DNA of 64,000 nt from Ilyonectria destructans (GCA_020740775.1 JAHEWK010000001.1:4216001-4280000); one strand, 5' to 3'. Shown: positions 12,858 through 23,461, counted from the first letter of the stretch. The notes: generated from the sequence alone by a model not told the origin. Program-made: numbers and translations.

Positions 12858-13854
12858 TTATTCTGTCGCCGACTTGAAATCGGGACGTTGGACACCTGAA
12901 CGCTGAGCAACCTTCTCCCAGTCAATTAGGTTCCACCATGACTCGGCAAAGGCCATCTTGCCGCCCTGGCCACCGGCGCCGACGCCCCAGTCGAGCAGCC
13001 AGGCGTGCTCCCAGGTGTTGAGGCACAGAAGGGGCTCGAGCTCGATACCACCGGGGGGGAGGTCACCATCTCGCCTGCGGGGGCCCTGAATTTGGTTGCG
13101 GAAGTAGGTCTTGGCGGAGCCGTCCTTGCCGACGGTGTTCATGTCGGTGCCCTGAGCGCGCCAGTGGGCGCCGGGGTAGGGAGAGCCGGCGAGGTAGGTG
13201 GGCAGGAGGCGGTACTCGCCGGGGCCGGCCTTGACGAGCCAGAGGAAACCGGGGCCGAACATGGCGGAGGCGGTGATGACGAATTCGCGGCGGAGGGTCT
13301 CGATGGACGAGAAGGAAGCCTCGAGCTCGTTGCGGAGGGCATCGGGCATCGGGGTGCCGGTGGGGGAGATGCCCTGGAAGAAGAAGTGGTTGTTGTGGGC
13401 CATGGAGGCATAGTTGAAGATGGGGGCCTGGTTGGGCTCGCGGGCAGTCATGAGGGCAATGGTCTTGGTGTCCTTGTCCTCGAGCTCAGTGCCTGGAGAG
13501 GAATTGTGGGTTAGTAGGCGCGGGTGGCAATGGTGGGACAATGGTGGGAGAGCAAGTCGAACCACCTCAGTGCATCTGGTCGTGGATTGCAAGAGGCATT
13601 GCCGCCTGCACAGGCGGCATTTGGGCGCGGAGAAAAGACGTACCGACAGTGAGGGCATTGAGCTTCTCGACCATCAGCTTCATGTACTCGGTCCAGGCGA
13701 TGTTGAAGCCGCCGGGGCTCATGAGGTTCGGCACGCCCTCGGAGTAGTCGTGCGGGAGCTGAGGCACGTTGTGCAGAGAGCGGCGGGCATTGACGGTGGT
13801 GCGCAGGCCGAGGCCAAAGGCCAGGCGGGGGGCTCTTAGTCGAGGTCGGATCAT
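12858..13854 (-). CDS. Mitochondrial small-subunit ribosomal protein, SOD fold (mS42/mS43 type)
   Basis: Exons 13854-13644 and 13492-12858 are joined across a 151-nt intron (donor GTACGT) and give 281 aa. The N-terminus (MIRPRLRAPRLAFGLGLRT) is Arg-rich and lacks acids, like a mitochondrial presequence. The mature part has the iron/manganese superoxide dismutase layout: LHNVPQLPHDY, then FNYASMAHNNHFFFQG, then FGPGFLWLV and NTWEHAWLLDWG near the C-terminus. In true enzymes the last motif begins with Asp, a metal ligand; here it is Asn. The first ligand His near the N-terminus is also not evident. Loss of ligands fits the yeast Rsm26/Mrp1 group, which are structural proteins of the mitochondrial ribosome. 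I cannot separate the Rsm26 and Mrp1 branches by eye. An active dismutase is unlikely. Confidence 0.87.
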
Positions 13855-14729
13855 GATGGGGTGTGAGGACCACAGGGGGGACGTGTGGTTGTTGGTCGTG
13901 GACTCGTTTGGGCGTGGAGTCGTGGGCTTTCGCGATGCGGATGAGGCTTCGACTTTTTTGGCGATTCCGTTGATTGGATTGGCCTTAGTTGTGAGGCAGC
14001 TTGGCCCGCGGGGGGGTACGTACCTGGACGCTCGGGGTTGTGGACCTGAGCCGGAGAATGGAGCTACGTTGCGCCGGACTGCGAGCTGGGCAAGGTGCCG
14101 GGCTCCGGACGCTGTGGCTGAAACCCCGGGGTGGCGGCTGAATACGGCGTGTGGCTGGGGCCGGCTCCGCCCCTAGCCCGCATCTGGCTACCCGCCTGAC
14201 TCGTCCACTGTCTTGGTCGTCTTAGGCCAGAGCCGGTGGGCAAGCGAAGCGGGAGATGGGCCAGATGGGCCTGGTGATGTCCATCAGCCACACTTGGTGA
14301 CTGGCTGACCCCCAAGCGCCAGCAGCCAGCCGCCTGCAGCCGGCAGCCAGGAGCCGTCCTGGTTCTTGGGGCCTGGATCCTCTCTCTTCACCCAACTGAT
14401 AGGCGCCATCGTAGAACGTCGCGTCGTCTTAACTCTTCTTCTGCTGCTCTTCTTCTTCATCTTCACATGTTGCACTAGCGCTTTTTCGTTTTTATTCCAG
14501 GCTGCCTTCCTCTTGCTCTGTCCTCCGGGACCCTGCTCACCCTGTCCTTTCGGCGACGGCGATCGTGCCTCCGCCTGGTTTGTCCTGAAACATCACGCCC
14601 CCGACGCCGAGACGACTACAACTTCACCTCGCTCCGGCTCTCCGTCTTTCCGTCTCTCCTCTACAAACTCCCACCGCGCTCCCTCCACGATAAACCTCTT
14701 GGAAACTCCGTGTTTCCCTCTCCCTCTCT
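13855..14729. other. Divergent promoter region
   Basis: This space separates the minus-strand ribosomal protein gene from the plus-strand vacuolar membrane protein gene. The part from about 14390 onward is strongly CT-rich (CTTCTTCTGC-type tracts), as expected for a fungal 5' leader. There is a GC-rich block near 14090-14170. No coding region supported. Confidence 0.5.
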
Positions 14730-15919
14730 ATGCAACCTCCGCCCGGTCTCGCGACCGTTGCCGCAGCACTCGATGGTATCTCCTCGGTAGTCCTTCTCCT
14801 CGAGGCTCCTACTGCCACTCTCGAAATGGCCGCCTCCGTCATCGCCTCCGTGGCTCCCCAGGCCACCGCCTCCTCCCCCTCAGAATCCATCTACGACGAG
14901 TCGCCGGGCGACTGCCAGCTGCTGGGCTCCTTTGCCCTCATCGTCCAGGCAGCTCTCGGTGGCTTGGCTCTGATGTCATTGGTCTTCAAGCGCTGGCGGG
15001 AGCGACCTCAAAGGCCTCTCAAGATCTGGTTCTTCGACGTCTCCAAGCAGGTGTTTGGCTCCGTGCTCGTGCACATGGCCAACATCTTCATGTCCATGTT
15101 GACCAGCGGTCGCTTCTCCGTCCAAGTCGGCCCGTCCGCCGGGAACGCAGCTCGAGGCGATGACGACTACACTCCGAACCCGTGCTCCTTCTATCTTCTC
15201 AACCTTGGTATCGATGTAAGCTGCCTTCATACAAAAGCATCTCAAGAAATGTAAAACACTTCAGACTAACATTAAGCCCTTAGACAACACTCGGTATTCC
15301 AATACTCATCGTCCTCCTCCGCATCATGACCGGCCTCGTCCGCTTCACTCCCCTCGGCCAACCCCCCGAGTCCGTCCAGTCAGGTAACTATGGGCACCCG
15401 CCCAACGCCTGGTGGTGGCTCAAGCAGTCTGTGATTTACTTCTGCGGTCTCTTCGGCATGAAGCTCTGCGTCCTAATCATCTTCATCATGATGCCTTGGA
15501 TATCGAAAGTCGGTGACTGGGCTCTTGGGTGGACAGAGGGCAACGAGAAGCTCCAGATCGCCTTTGTCATGATGATATTCCCCCTCATCATGAACGGCCT
15601 ACAGTACTACATTATCGACTCGTTCATCAAGAAGCAAGAGTCGGACCACGAACAACTGGACTCGGATGACCCCGATGAAGGCCCCCGTAGATACGACGAC
15701 AGCGAAGACGAGACGTCAAGAGTCCGACTTGTCGATGCCGATTCCGATTCCGAGCCCGATGAAGAAGCCGCCAAGCTCCCTCTCCGGCCTCAAAGCAAGG
15801 ACTCTGAGTATGACCCAGACGTGGATGGTGACGACGACCGCACCATTGTAGGCAGCAGCTCGAGCGCCCGCAACATGCCAGGCAAGCTTATCCAACCCGA
15901 GTTACTCCCCAAGGAGTAG
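14730..15919 (+). CDS. STIMATE-family vacuolar membrane protein
   Basis: Exons 14730-15215 and 15284-15919 (68-nt intron) give 373 aa. The start is the first in-frame ATG; a second ATG at 14826 is possible and would remove 32 residues. Several hydrophobic spans are visible: CQLLGSFALIVQAALGGLALM, the stretch around FGSVLVHMANIFMSML, the intron-spanning TTLGIPILIVLLRIM, WWLKQSVIYFCGLFGMKLCVLII and IAFVMMIFPLIMNGL. The motif RPLKIWFFDVSKQVFG before the second span and the overall plan match fungal relatives of yeast YPL162C and human STIMATE/TMEM110. The last 110 residues are acidic and disordered. Family members sit in the vacuole in yeast and at ER-plasma membrane junctions in animals. The precise role in fungi is unknown. 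Confidence 0.85.
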
Positions 15920-17105
15920 ACGAGTTAATTTCCTTGCCGTCACGGTCTGAATTCTTCTGCCTCGAGATTGTCGTTCGGTTATTGCTGCTGGTATATCCTC
16001 ACTTGCGTTGGTTGACACAAACACATAAAGACTTGGGTTGTATATATCTCGTCCGGGCTCGGGGGCTTTTTGGTACTTTTGGCGGGCTGGCAGAGTCGCG
16101 GGACTGCTGCCCAGGGCGTTTGACGGTAGATTTTTTTAGGTTGAGGGAATCCATAGCGTTTATACAAGGCTGGTTGACATACCATGCACGATGCGTCGTC
16201 ACCGACACGCGTAACAGTCCCACTTCCATGACGAAGCTCCTAAATTAAGAGGAGTACTGCTATTTGCACACACATAGCTACATGCCTTAATCCTGCTGAT
16301 AATTATCTATCATCCTAATAAACCAGTTTGGGAAATAAGAACTTCAGAAGACTAAGTCTCAGTCTTTATCCCCTAATAATTATCCTTTTATTAAGTTAAA
16401 ACAGGTAATTTGGCCTTAGGTCTAAGAATTTCACTGCGCATACCAGGTAGGGTTTTCATGAGGTTAGCTTAAGGGGCTTCACGGACTGGCTGCCCTCTGA
16501 CTGATCCGGACGAGAGCCAACTACGATTTCAACATTGCTCATTTCATTCAAAGCACAAGTTCATGCGATATTTGTCAAATTCTCTCATTTCTTTTTGAAT
16601 ATTGCCGATTTGGCAGCGGAGCTCTGACCCCCAATATCGAGCCCCCACCACACCTTTTCCCAAGCACATGTTTCTTAATCTACCACCAAACCACCTAGGT
16701 CGACGGGTCATTTGATCGTCTTGCGTCCTCATGACCATTGGTTGACCATCAAAAAAACGTCATAGAAGTGAGACACTGGCTCCTCTTGACCGAAAACAGA
16801 ATAGAACGCGTGTAATCCCCATCATCGCAACACCATCATGACGCTCAACATCCAAGTATGTGTCGAAAATAGCAAAAAGACATCCAAAAAACCGCCTACG
16901 TCTGCGCGTACCTGTGCAACCCAAACGCCAAAAGACCCAATCCAGACTCCCAAACCAATGGAGCAGAAGCTGTCGCGCGAGATATGCGTGGATACATGGT
17001 TACATATTCTCGTGTCGTAGCTATAGTTCTGGTGCTACTGTTCCTCAATTAGGGCTGGTATGCCTTGTACCCGGGGTACGACTCCTGAGTGGGCGATTGT
17101 TGAGG
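15920..17105. other. Intergenic with a MITE fragment
   Basis: This region lies between convergent genes. It holds 3' UTR-like sequence, an AT-rich block at about 16240-16440 that is a truncated MITE copy (listed separately), and a patch of unremarkable DNA from 16500. No gene supported. Confidence 0.5.
16252..16480 (+). mobile_element. Truncated hAT-like MITE copy
   Basis: The left end GAGTACTGCTATTTGCAC matches the terminal repeat of the complete copy at 24929-25234. Internal blocks also match in order: CTTAATCCTG, CCTAATAAACCAGTTT, TTTATCCCCTAATAATTAT and TGAGGTTAGCTTAAGGGG. The right terminal repeat is not recognisable, so the copy seems truncated or heavily mutated after about 16480. Confidence 0.7.
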
Positions 17106-18604
17106 TCATGCGTAGCCGGAGTTGAAGTCAAACCCCGAGTTGTTGTTGATGGGTGACTGAGGGGGGTCCTGGTGGTGGTACTGTCTCTGGGGGACTGGCC
17201 TGGGGCCGTAGTGAGGCTCAGGGGCAGGCGAGAACGCGCGCTGGTTGTTGTTGAACGCGGCGGGTTGACCATAGCCGAATTCGTCTTGGGGAGCTGGCGT
17301 TCTTCGAGCGGGCTGGTTATACTCCTGAGGAGCTGGCGTTCGTCGAGCGGGTTGGTTGTACTCATCGTGGGGAGCCGGGGTTCTGCGAGCGGGCTGATTG
17401 TACTCGTCGTAGGTGTTTTGGTGAACTGGAGATCGCGAATGAGGAACCTGGTTACCATATCCGTCGAAGTCGTTCTGGGGAGCCGGAGTTCCTCTTGGGG
17501 CAGGAGAGTGCCTCATTCCGTATCCTTGGGCTCCATTTGAGTACCCATCATGGTTTCCATAGTCATTGTGAGACTGGCCGTATGCCTGGTCGACAGGGGG
17601 TTGTCCGTATGCGTTGTGGGTCTGAGCTGGAGAGTTTCGTCCCATGGCCGCAGCTCCCATAACAGGAGCTCCCATACCACCCGCGGCGTACGATTGATCG
17701 TGACCATAGCCATCACCGGGGCTGGAGTTGTAGCCGTAGCCCTTGTCGATAGGTGAGTAATGGTCCGGGGATTGATCATTCTGGTTGAAATATTCGCTGT
17801 GGTTGCCCTGTTGCTGACCGTAGGGGCTCCGTCCCTGGGGCATGGTGGACGGGGTACCATTGTTCATGAAAGTGCTATTCTGGTCCGGGATAGGCGACTT
17901 CTTGAGCTGGTCCATCTCGTAATCGTTCTCGAGCGCAACCTTCTTGGATCCTGCTCCCTCCCAGCTTGGCATTTCGGGGAGGGCATCGTCTCCTTCACGT
18001 TTGTTGCCCGTCTCAAATTCGGCGTATTGCGGCGGTTCGTTGCGCAAGTGCTGAGTCTGTGGCGCAAACTGAGGAGCTGGTGATTGAATACCTGATGACT
18101 GGGCACCTGATGCCTGAGGAAATGACGGCTGCATGGGAGGCTCTGACCGGTATGCATGATTCGTAGTCGGGGCGTAAGGGTCGTCGAGGTGTTTTTGCTT
18201 GTGGCCGCCGGGAGGATCGCAACAGCCGCAGCAGTTGCCACAGCATTTGAGGCAGTAACAGCAGCTGCAACAGCACGAGACGCCGCAGCAACAACAGCGA
18301 ATGATACACCACACGACGCTGAAGATGATGAGGCCGACGATGGCAATGACGGCAATGGCGGGCCACCTGGGAGAGGTCAGTGGGATGACAAAGGATGCTG
18401 TGAGTTACAATGCACATACTTGCAGTAGTTCTGGGCCATGCAGTTATCCCAGCTTGAAAAGGTCGTAGCAACATCCGAGGCCTTGTCCGTAATGTCGCCC
18501 CTTCGCGTCAGCTCAGCAGCAAAGCTCCGGGCGACGGTCTCCTTCAGAATATCCCAGTTGCTCCCCCGGAGGCTCCGGGCCATGGCGACGTCGATTGAAG
18601 GCAT
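17106..18604 (-). CDS. Fibroin-3-like Cys-rich single-pass membrane protein
   Basis: Exons 18604-18420 and 18366-17106 (53-nt intron, donor GTATGT) give 481 aa. The first about 60 residues are a soluble helical segment. A single membrane span follows at about 63-85 (WPAIAVIAIVGLIIFSVVW). Directly inside it, residues 82-111 contain 17 cysteines in short runs, a likely multiple palmitoylation zone. The long tail is rich in Gly, Gln, Pro, Tyr and Asn, carries one PPxY motif (PPQY, 173-176) of the kind bound by Nedd4/Rsp5 ubiquitin ligases, and has a triplicated EYNQPARRTPAP block near residues 390-430. It resembles the proteins annotated as fibroin-3 related in sordariomycetes, which have no established function. 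Plasma-membrane or endosomal location is inference. Confidence 0.82.
17284..17412 (-). repeat. 36-39-bp in-frame coding repeat
   Basis: Three adjacent copies of a 36- to 39-bp unit inside the fibroin-3-like gene encode EYNQPARRTPAP with small variations (HD or Q linkers). The copies keep frame, so copy-number change would alter tail length without breaking the protein. Confidence 0.8.
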
Positions 18605-20118
18605 CTTGTCGCTATTCCTCCAACTCTATCCAATAGTCGAGGGCTCGATGGCAAAGAAACAATAGAGAAAGCAGGCGCACAAAGGCTGCAAATTTCGTGG
18701 CTATAACGAGTGACGCAAGGGATTCCCTTCGAGGGATTTCGTTTCAGGTGCGGCCTGGGATCTTGAATATTGCACGCTCCAGCCGGCTGGTAGGTCGATC
18801 GATGTCGTACAGGCGGCAATTAATCTCTCACAGTCGCTGGTCGCTGTACGTCGAAGAGATCTGTTCTCTGTGTTTCCCGAGAGGGCAGTCGTAGTGGTCC
18901 GTGAAATCACGGAGCCGCTTGGGGTGTCGTTGGGACGGTGGAATGAATGAATGAATGGATGGATGAGCGCGACAGCGACTCGAGGCAGCGAGTGGGGGAG
19001 GCGAGGCTTCTTTAAGCGACGGACGCTGGTGAATACGATAAGAGGAATACGAAAAAAGAATGATTCGTACAAAAGCGAAAAGCGAAAAGCGAAGCTCGCG
19101 CCGGCAATGAGTGAGATGGTTCAACGAGAGGAAGCGCCGTAGAGGCGAGGGCCGTGTCGTGCTTCGCCTCCTTAGATGGCTGGGGTTGGTGAGAGAGAAG
19201 GGAAGAAGGAGTGAGTGGTGAGTGGTCACTGGTATTAGAGAACGCGCGGTGGAAAGAGCGCCACGGGCGAGCTGCACGAGGCACCGCCCCCACCAATAGC
19301 CCTGGAAAGGTGCCTTAGCCAGGGGCCCCAGGGGGCGCAATGGGGCCGCTGGATCGGCCTGGAGCTAAGGGTCGCTTCAGGACCTGGTCGCCAAAGCCAC
19401 TAACCCCTATCGGTAGCGCTGAAACAGTGAAACTGGAAGCTGACTTGCGGTCCTACAGTGGGCTGGCGGGTTCTTGACGGGGGCTGGGTGCTGCACCACG
19501 GGAATGGCCGCCGCCTGTCGCTCCACTAGGTGCCAGGCTAAATGGCCACAGCTATGAGGTTCGTCTTAACAGAGCTGGGGAGCAAGGCGTACTCGAGGCG
19601 GGCGAAAGGTGTGACTCGGGGGTAAAAAGAAATGAACAATTGTTGGGACGTGCTGGGATAAAGGTGGTGTAGCATTCCCAAAAGAAAGTAGATGAGCTTA
19701 GCTGGCGATTTAAGTGCCACCGGAACGTCAATGGCTGAGGGAGTGACGTGACGCTAATGTCGCAAGAGGCACATAGGAAACAGACGGGCCTAGAAGCAAA
19801 TTGAGAATAGTATTATGAAGGATCAACGGAAACCTAAAGGCCTGAATTGTCTTGATCAACGGTCAATCCAGCACACAAACAGAACTGGCCAGCAGTTTGT
19901 CGCCGAGAATAGACCAGGCCCGACAAGCCAGCGCAGGGGGCCCATAAGTCCCGCGTTTGAGAACTCCTTTTGGCGATCCATGCGGTTTTTGCCCAGGACC
20001 GAGTTGCAACGTCTGGGACTACATTGGAAAACCCACTTGGCCGTCATCACGATCTGCACCTCATGCACATTTGCACGTCTGGGGAAATTGTGATGGGAGT
20101 TCCAGCGCCGCTTGTGCG

Positions 20119-20157
20119 GGTTCTCGTCGGGCGTTTGTTGAAACAACAGCCACCAAC
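20119..20157 (-). repeat. 39-bp inverted partner of 22331-22369
   Basis: Read on the minus strand, this segment matches 22331-22369 at 37 of 39 positions (core TTTCAACAAACGCCCGACGA). It is the inverted part of the repeat pair described at 20557-20690. Confidence 0.8.
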
Positions 20158-20556
20158 CAATACAAGCGCAAAGCCCTAGATAACGGATGGGTGCTGATAT
20201 GTTGATACAGTCGCATATTGTCTGCTGCGCCCCCAAACATGATGTGAATAACCCTCGGTAGTCGCCCAAGGAACCGTCGCATATCGCACTCAATACCCTC
20301 ATTTGCCTGAAGCGCGACTTGGCTTGTTGCAGAATAGCACCGCACCTGCGAAGCGAGGGGCGAACGGCGTACAGGATCATCCGGCAATCGGGCTGGGCGA
20401 CCCTGTCATTTCGCCATCCCCTCCACACATACGTCACCCCTAGCTTACCTCTCGGCTCGCCGGTACTGGGGGGATAAGTGACAGCTAGACGATGCGAGTG
20501 AAGAGCGAGAGGTTGTCGTGGTAATTTTTAACCATTTTTGGAGCTCCTCCCTCGTG

Positions 20557-20690
20557 CCCTGCAAGCCACTGCCTTTGGGAACGAGGCAACTCAGCGGCTG
20601 TCATCCTGATACCCTGAGTCCTGAACAGCCGCGTGGCGCTGGCTAGCCGCGTTTCGCTAGTGCATATTCTTCCAATCTACGAGGCTGGCG
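20557..20690 (+). repeat. Diverged dispersed repeat, copy 1
   Basis: Aligns with 22367-22500 at roughly 80 percent by eye. Shared anchors are GGCAACTCAG, GCGTGGCG and AGCCGCGTTTCGCT followed by GTGCATAT. Many of the differences are C/T or G/A transitions, as repeat-induced point mutation would leave. No coding content recognised. Confidence 0.75.
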
Positions 20691-21277
20691 TAGGAAATTT
20701 GACAACTTCCGAATGTATAGGTACGTACCGCCATCAGTGTAAATCAGTGCGTTATTAGTGGTGTCTTTCAGTGCCTAATGAGCTCCTTAGAACGTTATTG
20801 TTTAGTATTGAGATAATATACTGAGTTTAGTTCCTACTTTTAAAAGTAAGGATTTATTGCTAGCATAACGTATACTTTTGTATCTAATGTTGAATAAATT
20901 TCAGTCAGAGCATCGCTACTATTGCTTCTCTTATGTACCTAGCTGATCGGTCTCAAACCGGTGTCGGGGGCTGTTTGGATACTATTGAAGTTGTCAAACT
21001 TCCTGCGCCAGCTTTCGTATTCCGTTAAGAAAGGTGACTCACATTCACGCTCATCCAGCCGCACACCCGCTGGTCCCCGTTCTTGCTGCAAGATGAATCT
21101 AATACGGATGAGTGGTTTTTCACTCGACAAAGTGTATGCCCTCGGTGTTTTCGACTTCATCTAAGCCGACGACTTTTTCATCGAACCAGCACTTATCCAG
21201 CCGAGTACCTTACTTTCGGAGCCAGTTCCTGACCTTGTAACGATCCTTAGACGGGAATGACTGGAAAGGACAAACGT

Positions 21278-21340
21278 AGCATGAATATAGGCAAACCTAG
21301 TATTAACACAAGCAAACTTAGTATAAATGCAAGCAAACCC
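21278..21340. repeat. 21-bp tandem repeat, 3 copies
   Basis: Three 21-bp units follow each other, each ending in a GCAAAC-type hexamer (AGGCAAACCT, AAGCAAACTT, AAGCAAACCC). It lies in AT-rich intergenic DNA with no gene overlapping. Confidence 0.75.
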
Positions 21341-21569
21341 AGGACCTTACCAACAGGTCTCGTATAATAACCGGAATGCCGACCACGCCGCGCCCTCACG
21401 GGCGCCGTCCAGTAACTTGACATCCATTCTCTCCGGCGCTGAAACACGCGCTGGTGGCCAACCCCGGCAAACGATGGTTACCTGGATCCCTACCAAGGGA
21501 TAATCACTTCCTCGAGTCAACTGCGCCCCCCTCTGTTGAGCCTGGAATTGAGAATCAACGTGGTCGTAA

Positions 21570-21878
21570 AAAGCCTGCAGTATCCCGGATTCCTGTGATG
21601 GAAACTTCGACGACGATAAGCTTCGTCTTAACATTGCAAACAATGGAGCTCTCGCTACTGATACCGAACACAACTCTGACAAGGAAGGTAACTCTGATGA
21701 GGAAGCTCACTCTGGGAACGAAGTCGATATGAGTGAGGATGATTTCAAACAGACTGGACTCACAATAGAATCTGCATCGCAGCAGATTATACTTCCTGGG
21801 ATGGGCAAATCGTATGAGATCCACGCACGATATAGGCGAATGATGGGGGAGTCCAAAACAAGCAAGAGGCCCAGATGA
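21570..21878 (+). pseudogene. Acidic reading-frame relic beside a MITE
   Basis: A stretch of 102 codons stays open from a stop at 21567 to a TGA at 21876. It reads as a plausible acidic, Ser/Asn-rich protein end (DTEHNSDKEGNSDEEAHSG, later GMGKSYEIHARYRRMM). It has no start codon at its head; the first in-frame ATG (21729) leaves only 49 aa. Another frame continues the coding look upstream, so a frameshift is likely. The stop lies 5 bp before the target duplication of the MITE at 21891. I do not recognise the protein. It may be the tail of a decayed host or transposon gene. Confidence 0.3.
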
Positions 21879-21882
21879 GTGA

Positions 21883-21890
21883 GCTGCAAT
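21883..21890. repeat. 8-bp target duplication, left
   Basis: GCTGCAAT here is repeated exactly at 22123-22130, on the other side of the MITE. Confidence 0.85.
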
Positions 21891-22122
21891 AAGTATTGCT
21901 ATTCGCACACAGGCACAACCTTCTTTACTAAAGCGTCAGCTGGGCTAAGGGAGTAACGAATAAAACAAAACATTATCACTATAAAAATAAATGCTAAAAA
22001 TTAATACTTGGAAAATTTATTTTCTAAACTGCTCTTCTAGGATATTGGGTGATTGTTAATATAATTAAGAATGTAGTTATGTGTGCAAATAGCGATAGGT
22101 ATATATGTGAATAGCAATACTC
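21891..22122. mobile_element. hAT-like MITE, complete, 232 bp
   Basis: The ends are inverted repeats: the left begins AAGTATTGCTATTC and the reverse complement of the right end reads GAGTATTGCTATTC. Both flanks carry the same 8 bp, GCTGCAAT, the target size of hAT-superfamily elements. The interior is AT-rich with no reading frame. A second, subterminal copy of the end motif (GCTATTTGCACAC on the minus strand) lies near 22080-22094. The interior differs from the copy at 24929, so this is a related subfamily. It must have been moved by a transposase encoded elsewhere. Confidence 0.85.
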
Positions 22123-22330
22123 GCTGCAATTAGCTCTCAAGCAGGCAAATACAAACATTGCAAAGCTGGTGGCAGCAGACAAGAAGGACACAGTCGCCCA
22201 AAGCTGGGTAAAAAGCTTTGTCAAAATCTACGTTGACAAAGCACTTGAGCATTTCCCTAGGCGAGCAAAATCCACTGCAGAACGGCTCGGAAGTTCCCCT
22301 TCATGTAGTAGAGCTGGGAGCGCGCCAGTA

Positions 22331-22500
22331 GTTGGTGGCTTTTGTTTCAACAAATGCCCGACGAGAACCTGTAAGCCACATCCTCTATACACGGGGCAAC
22401 TCAGTGGCTATTATCCTGGCACCCTCGTGTCCTGGACAGCGGCGTGGCGTTGGTTGGCCAGCCGCGTTTCGCTTGTGCATATGATCTTCCGATCTTGGCG
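22331..22500 (+). repeat. Diverged dispersed repeat, copy 2 (composite)
   Basis: The first 39 bases match 20119-20157 in inverted orientation and the rest matches 20557-20690 in direct orientation, with mostly transition differences. Copy 2 looks contiguous, while its partner pieces are about 400 bp apart and in opposite orientation, suggesting rearrangement of copy 1. Confidence 0.75.
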
Positions 22501-22843
22501 CACCGGGAGAAGTGTTAGACCGTGCATGTATCGAGGATATCATCTTGATTACTCGCTATGAACAGTGAAACTTGGTTTCAGGAAATGATATACATCCCAA
22601 AGATACCCATCCATTCATGCCTAAAATTCATTTGCACTTTGCCCCTTCGCGAGGATTTAAGCGCCATTACCTTTGTCGTCATCGTCATTAAATCCGTCGG
22701 AGAATCTTCACGACGCATATATCTCTGGTGCCGACCTTTTTCGCACCCGTCCTCGGCTGAAATGCCTCTTCAGTGGTATCCATCTTGGCAGGCGACCTGG
22801 TATCGCCGCCCTTCCCGTCAATCCTTTCGTCCGCATCTATCGT

Positions 22844-23461
22844 TTATTTGCCCGGAGGCGGTCCCTGGGGAGGCGAGTACGTCTCCTCGCGCTGATACGT
22901 CCCCTGCGGCGGCTGCACTCCAGTGTGCTGAGGGGGCTGCTGATTCTGCTGCCCATAGTAGCCGTCATTGGTGTTGAAGGTCGTGCCCGTGTACTGCGGC
23001 TGCTGCTGCTGTCCGTACGCCGGCGGAGGAGGGGCGGGAGGGTATCCTCCGTACGCGGGTTGCTGTTGGAACTCCTGGGGGTTCTGATTGTAGCCCTGCT
23101 GGTTGTAGTCGTACATCTGATGGTTGTTGGGTTGATTGCCGTATTTCCCTGGAGCCATCCACCCGGTTCCGTAAATAGGCTGGCCGCCGCGTCTGCGACG
23201 TCGGCGAGAGACCATTCTGCGCAAGCACTGTTAGTATGCGTGTCGCAACGAAACCAGGTGAGCAAACAAGATCGGGGAAGCTGGTACTTACAGACAGGAG
23301 AGGAGGACAAGAAGGAAGAGACCGGCGGCGATGGCAGCGACTACCCAGCGGCCCCAATTGTACCAGTTACTGCTGTAGCAACGGCCATTGTGGTAACGTT
23401 CGCCGGAGCCACAGATATAGTCACGCGCGGCGAGACTGACAAGATGCTCGAAGGGCGCCAT
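22844..23461 (-). CDS. RCR-type protein (chitin synthesis regulation, Congo red resistance family)
   Basis: Exons 23461-23292 and 23216-22844 (75-nt intron, donor GTAAGT) give 180 aa. The short N-terminal part has two cysteines (YICGSGERYHNGRCY). A single span follows (WVVAAIAAGLFLLVLLSCL, about 38-57) and then a basic stop-transfer run, SRRRRRR. The cytosolic tail is rich in Gln, Pro, Tyr and Gly and carries a PPxY motif (PPAY, 121-124). This is the layout of the RCR family. Yeast Rcr1 and Rcr2 are single-pass ER/endosomal proteins that recruit the ubiquitin ligase Rsp5 through PY motifs and affect chitin deposition and plasma-membrane transporter sorting. The same role here is inference from family and motif. 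The start is the first ATG and gives the expected short luminal segment. Confidence 0.85.

Larger units (their letters stand above)
18605..22843. other. Repeat-rich intergenic region
   Basis: The first 700 bases are the promoter side of the fibroin-3-like gene and contain a GAAT/GGAT tetranucleotide run (18941-18965) and a 7-bp AGCGAAA repeat (19073-19093). From about 20100 to 22500 the DNA holds transposon-type relics: a repeat pair, a 21-bp tandem repeat, an acidic broken reading frame and a complete MITE, each listed separately. AT-rich blocks at 20690-20940 and 21950-22120 contrast with the gene regions. No intact gene supported. Confidence 0.5.

Noticed and set aside
19856..20437. 193-codon minus-strand open frame
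   Set aside because: It lies across the inverted repeat segment and reads like repeat DNA; no known protein matches.
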